A stretch of DNA of 11,033 bases, taken from assembly GCA_937902395.1 (NCBI GenBank), contig CALGTV010000096.1, positions 1 to 11,033 on the forward strand, written 5' to 3'. Both the position numbers and the translations under genes were made by a program. Under the pieces are notes generated by a model. It did not search any database and was not told the origin of the DNA. It saw only the letters and a list, made by a program, of their open reading frames with translations. How positions within the stretch are numbered: position 1 is the first letter of the stretch; each line of letters begins with the position of its first letter. This stretch comes from an uncultured Ruminococcus sp. (GTDB lineage: Bacteria; Bacillota; Clostridia; Oscillospirales; Ruminococcaceae). This document shows, piece by piece, positions 6,967 through 11,033 of the stretch.

Positions 6967-7476
6967 TTATGCTTCTGTATCTTCTGATTTCTTTTCTTTT
7001 TTGGACTTCTTTTCGTCCTCGTCGTTTACGCCGGCAGCCGCAAGCTTAGTTTTAGCCTTAGCCTGAGCCTCTCTTGCGCGCTCAGTAGCAGTAACATTTT
7101 CAGCGATAGCCCACTTTTTTATACGGAGCTTGTGGCGCTCACCGCCTGTTTCGATAACAACAGTATCATCACCGATACGGAAAACCATACCAACGATACC
7201 GCCGCTGGTGATTACCTCATCGCCAACCTGTAAGCTGTTCTGCATTTCCTTTGCTTCTTGTTCACGTTTCTTCTGTGGTCTGATAGCCATGAAGTAGAGG
7301 AGAACAAACATAATACCAAGGGAAATTATAAGCTGCATAAAACCGCCGCCGGCAGCTGCTTGGGGATTTGAAGCAGATGCAGCATTGCCCTCAGCGAAAG
7401 CTGACATAGCCATTGAGCTTGCGGACATAACAGTAATTACAGCAGTAACGAATGCATATACAAATTTTCTTTTCAT
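6967..7476 (-). CDS. yajC: YajC, preprotein translocase accessory subunit
   Basis: YajC is the small single-pass subunit that associates with SecDF and the SecYEG protein export channel at the cytoplasmic membrane. The 169-residue product carries a typical YajC core: a transmembrane helix at about 47-65 (MQLIISLGIMFVLLYFMAIR), the signature 'RPQKKREQEAKEMQNSL' and 'VGDEVITSGGIVG', and a small beta domain to about 127. Two extensions are seen. An N-terminal segment of 28 residues looks like a cleavable signal peptide (basic start, hydrophobic core, 'SAFA' before Glu29), and a charged Lys/Glu/Asp-rich tail follows about residue 130. GGAG at 7490-7487 lies ten bases before ATG 7476. The gene has its own promoter upstream. 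secD/secF or tgt, which often neighbour yajC, are absent. Confidence 0.92.
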   Translation of the reverse strand: MKRKFVYAFVTAVITVMSASSMAMSAFAEGNAASASNPQAAAGGGFMQLIISLGIMFVLLYFMAIRPQKKREQEAKEMQNSLQVGDEVITSGGIVGMVFRIGDDTVVIETGGERHKLRIKKWAIAENVTATERAREAQAKAKTKLAAAGVNDEDEKKSKKEKKSEDTEA

Positions 7477-7518
7477 AAATAAAAAACTCCTTTCGTCTGA
7501 ATAGACTTACTAACTTTT

Positions 7519-7547
7519 ATTATATCATATACAGCGAAAAAAAGCAA
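7519..7547 (-). promoter_or_regulatory. Sigma-A type promoter of yajC
   Basis: On the minus strand TTGCTT (7547-7542) and a perfect TATAAT (7524-7519) are separated by 17 bases. The transcript would start near 7512, about 36 bases before ATG 7476. The -35 box matches only three of six consensus bases, but the -10 box and spacing are ideal. Confidence 0.75.
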
Positions 7548-7554
7548 GCATTTT

Positions 7555-7589
7555 TGAAAAAAATAATACAGCCGAGATTTCCCCGGCTG
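7555..7589 (-). terminator. Intrinsic terminator after the repeat-protein gene
   Basis: On the minus strand CAGCCG (7589-7584) pairs with CGGCTG (7574-7569), with a further inner G-C pair, followed by TATTATTTTTTTT. It ends the minus-strand unit before the yajC promoter. Its left half lies inside the 29-bp direct repeat, which suggests it was originally the terminator of the TPR gene at 8618-9691. Confidence 0.85.
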
Positions 7590-7602
7590 CCAGAATTTAA
7601 TT
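7574..7602. repeat. Left copy of a 29-bp direct repeat flanking the AT-rich cassette
   Basis: Positions 7574-7602 match 8595-8623 at 26 of 29 bases, without gaps; the three differences are all transitions (7580, 7583, 7590). This copy lies just after the repeat-protein gene and is continued by the intact right arm of a terminator. It also contains bases equal to the last codon and stop of the TPR gene (TTAATT on the + strand) although no such gene ends here. Confidence 0.85.
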
Positions 7603-7611
7603 TTAGATATA

Positions 7612-7980
7612 TTAATCTTCAAATGGTAATTTAGGTCTTGGTGTTCGTTCTTCTTTCGTCAGAGGAGGAGCGCCAAGCATACTAACTTTTATTACTTGCG
7701 TCGATTTTTTTTTATGGTTATGTTTAATGTTTGGTTTAACATAAGTTTTTCTCATTTGAGGAACATCAAGTATATCAGCTTTTATTAAATTAGTCGATTT
7801 TGCTTTTTTAGTGTTTGGTTTAACATAACTTTTTCTCATTTGAGGAACACCAAGTATATCAGCTTTTATTAAATTTGTCGATTTTGCTTTACGGTTATGT
7901 TTAGTGTTTGATGTTACATTAGATTTTCTCTTTATATGTCCTACACTATTAGGTATCGGAAGATAATTTTTTTTAGACAT
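7612..7980 (-). CDS. Small, very basic protein of internal repeats, unknown function
   Basis: I do not recognise this 122-residue protein. It is rich in Lys, Arg, Asn and Thr and strongly positive. It is built from three repeats starting near residues 33, 61 and 92 (periods 28 and 31), with consensus 'KSTNLIKADILGVPQMRKSY' followed by VKPN and a Lys/His-rich linker. The first two are almost identical; the third is diverged (KSTQVIKVSMLGAPPL). Residues 7-32 resemble the second half of a repeat. There is no signal peptide or membrane segment, so it should be cytoplasmic. AAGGAGG at 7995-7989 lies eight bases before ATG 7980. The gap after the SLATT-like gene is 17 bases, so the two are co-transcribed. 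A partner, regulator or nucleic-acid-binding role for the membrane protein is a guess from context. Base composition is AT-rich, unlike the neighbours. Confidence 0.75.
   Translation of the reverse strand: MSKKNYLPIPNSVGHIKRKSNVTSNTKHNRKAKSTNLIKADILGVPQMRKSYVKPNTKKAKSTNLIKADILDVPQMRKTYVKPNIKHNHKKKSTQVIKVSMLGAPPLTKEERTPRPKLPFED
7729..7890 (-). repeat. 84-bp tandem duplication inside the repeat-protein gene
   Basis: Bases 7729-7806 and 7813-7890 are offset by 84 bp (28 codons) and differ at only about three of 78 positions. They encode the two near-identical protein repeats. The very high DNA identity, in synonymous positions too, points to recent duplication or gene conversion. Confidence 0.85.
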
Positions 7981-7997
7981 TTTCTTTTCCTCCTTAC

Positions 7998-8567
7998 TTA
8001 TGATAAATTATAAGTATAATTCTTCATCTCGGAATGCGCTAATTTTGCAAAAGCTTCATTGGGATTTGGGATATCATCAATGTCGGAATTAATAATTTCT
8101 TGAAGTTTAGAATTATATTTTTTATATATTGCTTCTATTGTATTACATAAGTTATCATCAATTTTGTTTTTATCATCGGTTGAAAGGCATTGTGAAAGCC
8201 AGTCATGTTCTATATTTTGATATAAATCTACTAATTGAATATATGTTTTTTGAAGATTTTCTTTTCTTTTATAGAAAGGAATATGTGCTTTTAAAGCAGT
8301 TAAAAGTTGAGAAATGGCTATAAGTGTAGCCCATATAAAATCTAATTTATCCCATAAAGCCCAAGCTGAAACTGAGCCACATGAAACAAATGCCTGAAAA
8401 AAATTTAGTACAGATACAATAGTAGTTGTTTTTTTTAATTGATGATAAGAATATCGCTCATGATACTTGGCATCTTCTAAAAGACCCCAATATAAATTAA
8501 TTATTATATCTAGCTTTTTGTTAATTAATTTAGTTGATTCAGACGGTGTAAGTTGCTCTTTTTCCAT
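7998..8567 (-). CDS. SLATT-like two-transmembrane protein, candidate conflict-system effector
   Basis: This membrane protein of 189 residues has the architecture of the SLATT domain, a two-TM family predicted to act as a pore-forming or membrane-disrupting effector in nucleotide-signalled and other bacterial conflict systems. An amphipathic N-terminal helix (about 10-47, with 'YWGLLEDAKYHERYSYHQL') leads into two hydrophobic segments at about 49-72 and 75-95, joined by a very short turn. Long cytoplasmic helices follow (about 98-160, with 'YIQLVDLYQNIEHDWL'). No enzymatic motif is seen. AAGGAG at 8582-8577 lies nine bases before ATG 8567. The coding DNA is far more AT-rich than the flanking genes and no promoter is evident in the 50 bases upstream, so expression probably comes from the TPR gene's transcript. 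No SMODS, SLOG or nucleotidyltransferase gene is adjacent; the basic repeat protein is the only visible partner. The family call rests on pattern recognition and could be wrong. Confidence 0.65.
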   Translation of the reverse strand: MEKEQLTPSESTKLINKKLDIIINLYWGLLEDAKYHERYSYHQLKKTTTIVSVLNFFQAFVSCGSVSAWALWDKLDFIWATLIAISQLLTALKAHIPFYKRKENLQKTYIQLVDLYQNIEHDWLSQCLSTDDKNKIDDNLCNTIEAIYKKYNSKLQEIINSDIDDIPNPNEAFAKLAHSEMKNYTYNLS

Positions 8568-8594
8568 AGGAACACACTCCTTATTCAGTTTTCT

Positions 8595-8623
8595 GAGATT
8601 CCCTCGGCTGTCAGAATTTAATT
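8595..8623. repeat. Right copy of the 29-bp direct repeat, at the 3' end of the TPR gene
   Basis: This copy includes the last sense codon and TAA stop of the TPR gene (8618-8623) and half of a terminator stem. Homology to the left copy stops at 8594/8595, exactly where the other stem arm should begin, so the hairpin is broken here. Confidence 0.85.
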
Positions 8624-9691
8624 CTTTGTTATATTTTCTCTGTTAGCGGCTGCCTCGTCATCGGAAAACATAGGAGCAGGCTTGGCATTGGGGTCAAGCT
8701 TCAGAATAAGGTCCTTAACGCCCTTGTCAAGAGTGAGATTATAAGTAAGCTTGAGAGCATTCAGCGCATTGGGAATATCCTTTTTAATCATATAGTGAGA
8801 AGCAAGCTGAGCCGCAACCTCAATAACCTGCTTGTCAACGCCGAAATCGATATCATACTTTTTCATGGTATCAATAATCTGCTGCTGAGTAGGCTTAATA
8901 ATGGGAGAACCTTTCAGGTCTGTAAGGTGCTTCATTTCCATAGGAACAGCAGGGTGAGGTGCAAACATAACGCTTGCAACGTAGAAAACAGCAGCGTCAT
9001 CGTACTCGCCGTAATCCATGAGAGTATAACCCACATTTGCGTAACATCTTGCAATAGCAACGGGTGATGAAGCAATTTTCAGAGTATCTCTTGTAACGTC
9101 AATAACCATTTTCTTGTTGCGGATTATCTTGTAAACCTCGCAAAGCTCAAATCTTGGACCAACGTCAACGGGATTATATTCAATAGCCTTTTCGAGAATA
9201 GGAATAGCGTCAACATTTGAACCGCTTTCCACAAGTAGATATGCATAAGTTGTGATATACTCAGAAAAATCAAAGGGAGTACGGCTGAGAGTTTTTTCGT
9301 CCTTGAAAAGAACCTGACAGAGATTATCCTCAAAGGGATTTCTCAGGGAAACATATCTTACTTTGTCGGTGGGAGCGTATTCAAGAGTAATTTTCTTGTA
9401 AAGTTTTTCAGCAATTGGAATAGCCTTGACGATTTTCTTTTCGTCAATCAGGTCAAGAATCTGCTGATAGTACTTGTCAAGGCGCACGCCGTCAATATGA
9501 GTAAGGCGTTCAATTTCCTTTTTTCTGTCCTCAGGCATCATTTCAAGGATAAGTTCACCTGCGGCATTAACGCCGTCAACATTACCCTCACGGGCATATT
9601 TTTCAGCCTCAGCCTTAAGGATTTTATCATTTTCTTCGGGAGAATCCCCCAGTTTCGCTCTGAGCTCTTCAATAATTTTATCTTTTTCCAT
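8618..9691 (-). CDS. TPR-like repeat protein, function unknown
   Basis: This is a soluble, mostly helical protein of 357 residues with TPR-like repeats, for which I know no named family. There is no signal peptide or membrane segment. The N-terminal 110 residues are charged helices (MEKDKIIEELRAKLG...). TPR-like helix pairs are visible at about 145-178 ('YAYLLVESGSNVDAIPILEK' then AIEYNPVD), about 179-212, about 213-246 ('CYANVGYTLMDYGEYDDAAV') and about 288-320. Such repeats usually mediate protein-protein contacts. GAGG at 9703-9700 lies eight bases before ATG 9691. Composition is ordinary for the genome (one sampled 60-base line, 8641-8700, has 33 G/C). The gene's native terminator appears displaced about 1 kb downstream by the AT-rich cassette. 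A candidate 6S RNA gene starts divergently about 30 bases from the start codon. Confidence 0.8.
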   Translation of the reverse strand: MEKDKIIEELRAKLGDSPEENDKILKAEAEKYAREGNVDGVNAAGELILEMMPEDRKKEIERLTHIDGVRLDKYYQQILDLIDEKKIVKAIPIAEKLYKKITLEYAPTDKVRYVSLRNPFEDNLCQVLFKDEKTLSRTPFDFSEYITTYAYLLVESGSNVDAIPILEKAIEYNPVDVGPRFELCEVYKIIRNKKMVIDVTRDTLKIASSPVAIARCYANVGYTLMDYGEYDDAAVFYVASVMFAPHPAVPMEMKHLTDLKGSPIIKPTQQQIIDTMKKYDIDFGVDKQVIEVAAQLASHYMIKKDIPNALNALKLTYNLTLDKGVKDLILKLDPNAKPAPMFSDDEAAANRENITKN

Positions 9692-9720
9692 GTTTTCAAC
9701 CTCATTTTAAAAAAATTTCT

Positions 9721-9926
9721 CTGTATATTGCTCCACCAACTACACATTGTGAAAAAGACGAAAGCAGAAAGGAAATTTATCAAGGAAGGAAAACGTAGGA
9801 ATGCTGTCGCATTTCAAGTTTTTCTGACGCAGAGAAATTTTCTTTCTGCCGAGTATTTGATGGCAAGGTTTAGTTAGTGGGGCAATAGTATGTTATCCTA
9901 CCGCGAGGGTAGGATAACAAATTTTT
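9721..9926 (+). ncRNA. ssrS: Candidate 6S RNA: long rod with central bubble
   Basis: 6S RNA mimics an open promoter and sequesters the sigma-A RNA polymerase holoenzyme. A nested fold is read directly. The closing stem is 9726-9742 with 9871-9887 (16 of 17 pairs). A near-symmetric bubble of 21 bases on each side follows (9743-9763 and 9850-9870). Then come a 15-bp stem 9764-9778/9835-9849, an 8-bp stem 9787-9794/9818-9825, and a 7-bp apical hairpin 9798-9804/9809-9815 with loop TGTC. This closing stem, central bubble and terminal stem is the 6S RNA architecture. Strand: read as + strand the helices have four G-U pairs and one mismatch; read as minus they have one G-U and four A-C mismatches. 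A + strand terminator follows at 9891. No consensus promoter is obvious upstream, and the ends are approximate. It might instead be another structured RNA. Confidence 0.6.
9891..9926 (+). terminator. Intrinsic terminator of the candidate 6S RNA
   Basis: TGTTATCCTACC (9891-9902) pairs perfectly over 12 bp with GGTAGGATAACA (9908-9919), loop GCGAG, then AATTTTT. No T-run follows on the other strand, so it acts on + strand transcripts. No + strand gene other than the structured RNA ends here. Confidence 0.85.
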
Positions 9927-10221
9927 GATATGAAAAATCAAATTTTTTCTTTTTTTTGGAACAAAATACAGCAAAATATTTTAACAGAAAAGTCGTATAA
10001 TTTTTAGTAAAAGTTATACAAAAAATACTGTTTATAATTATGCATGTATCCAAACTTTTAAAAAACTTTTCAATAATCAACATTTTTCCGTTGGAAAAAG
10101 GCTCATTTTAGCCCTATTATGGAGGGAGTTTTTAATTTGCATGCATAAAAACATTAACTCCGAATCATAATTCTGCATTGCCATTAAGCAGAAAACAAAT
10201 TGCGCATTTTGAAAAATTCTG
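9927..10221. other. AT-rich non-coding stretch with small hairpins
   Basis: No credible coding region is seen. It contains a perfect 7-bp hairpin, TTTTTCC (10083-10089) with GGAAAAA (10093-10099), loop GTT, next to a 4-bp GGCT/AGCC hairpin, a TGCATGCA palindrome at 10138-10145, and a TTCTGC/GCAGAA hairpin at 10171-10193. A TATAAT occurs at 9996-10001 on the + strand but without a -35 box. No clear terminator for the minus-strand gene ending at 10222 is visible. Confidence 0.6.
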
Positions 10222-11033
10222 TTATTTTCTCTTTAACATTTCTTTCTGGAATTTAGCGTCGATTTTGTCCTGTTTCTTCTTAGCTTTAAGTTCTGCCTTA
10301 GTCATGAATCTTTCTTCAACGGGAGCAGGCTTAGGAGCCGCAGGTCTTGGTGCTGAGTAAGTATTTCTTACAGGCGCTTTGTATTCCTGATATGCAGGAA
10401 CATTCATCTGAGCTTTTACCTCAGCGGCTTTCTTCTCCTTGTGAGAGTTATCGCCAAGCTGTGAAAGAACATCTTCAACGGAATTCAGGACGCTTGTTCT
10501 CTGTTTCAGACCTTGAGTTTCAGTAAGGCTCTGATTTGCATATTCCTTAGAAACTGAAATAGCGGAGATAAATGCCTGAGCAGTTTCCTTAGTATGAGGA
10601 TTTGTAGCAATCTTGGAAACGTTAGCAGTTACAGGGTCGCCCTTTGCAGCATTTGCGGCAGCAATTCTCTGTCCTGGTGTCATATCCTTTGTGGATGTGG
10701 GGACTTCCTGTGCAGCTGCAATAGCGTCACGAAGTCTTGTATTCTGATTGAATCTCTGGTTGAATGTAGTAGGAGCAACAGGAATCTGTATATTCTGTCC
10801 GGGAAGCGGAACAAGAACAGGCTGACCGTTCTGGTCATATCCCTGAATTTGCATCTGAATATAAGTGTAAATAGGCTGATTAGCGCTATCGTAACCCGTA
10901 ATCTGCGGAACTGAGATAACCTGACCAACAGCGCCGGCAGGAGCAGACTGAACAGGAGCAGTTGCAGGCTGAACAGGTGCAGGAGCAGGCTGAACAGGAG
11001 CAGGAGCAGGCTGAACAGGAGCAGGAGCAGGCT
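10222..11033 (-). CDS. Ala/Pro/Gln-rich protein of unknown function (N-terminus outside window)
   Basis: The minus-strand frame is open from the window edge to TAA at 10222-10224, giving the last 269 residues of a longer protein. The Met at 10854 is internal, because the frame continues upstream without a stop. From the edge it reads an array of QPAPAPV heptads, then two imperfect copies of a 'QITGYDSANQPI...' / 'QIQGYDQNGQPV...' segment. A region rich in Ala, Thr and Asn follows ('MTPGQRIAAANAAKGDPVTA'). The C-terminus is proline-rich and then strongly basic (MTKAELKAKKKQDKIDAKF, ending in QKEMLKRK). No membrane segment or catalytic motif is visible in this part. Low-complexity Pro/Ala linkers often tether domains or span the cell wall, but the missing N-terminus prevents any statement on location. 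I do not recognise the family. Confidence 0.75.
   Translation of the reverse strand, partial: PAPAPVQPAPAPVQPAPAPVQPATAPVQSAPAGAVGQVISVPQITGYDSANQPIYTYIQMQIQGYDQNGQPVLVPLPGQNIQIPVAPTTFNQRFNQNTRLRDAIAAAQEVPTSTKDMTPGQRIAAANAAKGDPVTANVSKIATNPHTKETAQAFISAISVSKEYANQSLTETQGLKQRTSVLNSVEDVLSQLGDNSHKEKKAAEVKAQMNVPAYQEYKAPVRNTYSAPRPAAPKPAPVEERFMTKAELKAKKKQDKIDAKFQKEMLKRK
10942..11033 (-). repeat. 21-bp tandem repeat encoding QPAPAPV heptads
   Basis: GAACAG recurs at 10950, 10971, 10992 and 11013, exactly 21 bp apart, within near-identical 21-bp units. The copies nearest the edge are the most alike; those at 10942-10970 have drifted (QPATAPV, QSAPAGAV). The array runs off the window end, so the copy number is unknown. 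Confidence 0.9.

Noticed and set aside
7650..7900. Repeat array considered as a CRISPR
   Set aside because: Repeats are 84 bp apart, nearly gapless and in one coding frame; there are no short repeats with unique spacers.
9497..9877. 126-codon open frame on the + strand
   Set aside because: It overlaps the antisense of the TPR gene and runs into the candidate RNA gene; no ribosome binding site, and the translation is a hydrophobic low-information shadow.
9721..9926. Structured RNA considered as SRP RNA, RNase P RNA or tmRNA
   Set aside because: No SRP apical GGAA/GCAG-type loop, no RNase P core motifs, and no tRNA-like ends with CCA; the rod with central bubble fits 6S better.
9996..10001. 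TATAAT as a + strand promoter
   Set aside because: No -35 element at suitable spacing and no gene or structured RNA downstream; AT-rich DNA makes chance matches likely.
10119..10170. Nine-codon frames (ATG 10119 and ATG 10142) near GGAGGG
   Set aside because: Spacing to the ribosome binding site is poor and no downstream gene on the + strand exists to be controlled.
10222..10854. Short 210-residue gene starting at the Met at 10854
   Set aside because: The frame continues open to the window edge with the same repeat character and there is no ribosome binding site before 10854, so the Met is internal.

Overview
The window looks like chromosomal DNA of a Clostridia-class Firmicute, most likely an Oscillospiraceae/Ruminococcus-type bacterium. 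This is inferred, not searched. The reasons are strong AGGAGG-type ribosome binding sites, the gene order rpsK-rpsD-rpoA-rplQ with S4 inside the alpha operon (a clostridial arrangement; in Bacillus rpsD lies elsewhere), sigma-A type promoters, and a YajC plus small 4-TM membrane protein pair. Most genes are of moderate GC, with one clearly AT-rich segment.

Layout. Positions 1-2453 (+) hold the end of a ribosomal protein operon: rpsK (lacking only the A of its start codon), rpsD, rpoA and rplQ, closed by an intrinsic terminator. Positions 2556-6400 (+) form a second transcription unit behind a near-consensus promoter: an OmpR-family response regulator, its membrane histidine kinase, and a membrane-anchored HtrA/DegP-like serine protease. 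This order suggests an envelope-stress circuit like CssRS-htrA of Bacillus. Positions 6401-6523 hold a hairpin-rich convergent intergenic region with a strong terminator. Positions 6525-7476 (-) hold yajC and a small four-helix membrane protein (TIGR04086-like). The terminator hairpin of yajC also contains the Shine-Dalgarno sequence of the next gene.

Positions 7574-8623 (-) are the accessory spot. An AT-rich two-gene cassette encodes a SLATT-like two-transmembrane protein and a small, very basic protein made of repeats. It is bracketed by a 29-bp direct repeat (26/29 identical) that covers the last codon and stop of the upstream TPR gene and part of its terminator. The cassette therefore appears to have been inserted between that gene and its terminator, and is probably transcribed from that gene's promoter. 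SLATT proteins are predicted membrane effectors of bacterial conflict systems, so this is the best candidate in the window for an undescribed system.

Positions 8618-9691 (-) hold a TPR-like cytoplasmic protein. Positions 9726-9926 (+) hold a rod-like, structured non-coding RNA with a large central bubble and its own terminator, best explained as 6S RNA. The G-U pairs of its stems point to the + strand. After about 300 bases of AT-rich non-coding DNA, 10222-11033 (-) holds the C-terminal part of an Ala/Pro/Gln-rich protein of unknown function, whose N-terminus lies outside the window and which contains a QPAPAPV heptad array.
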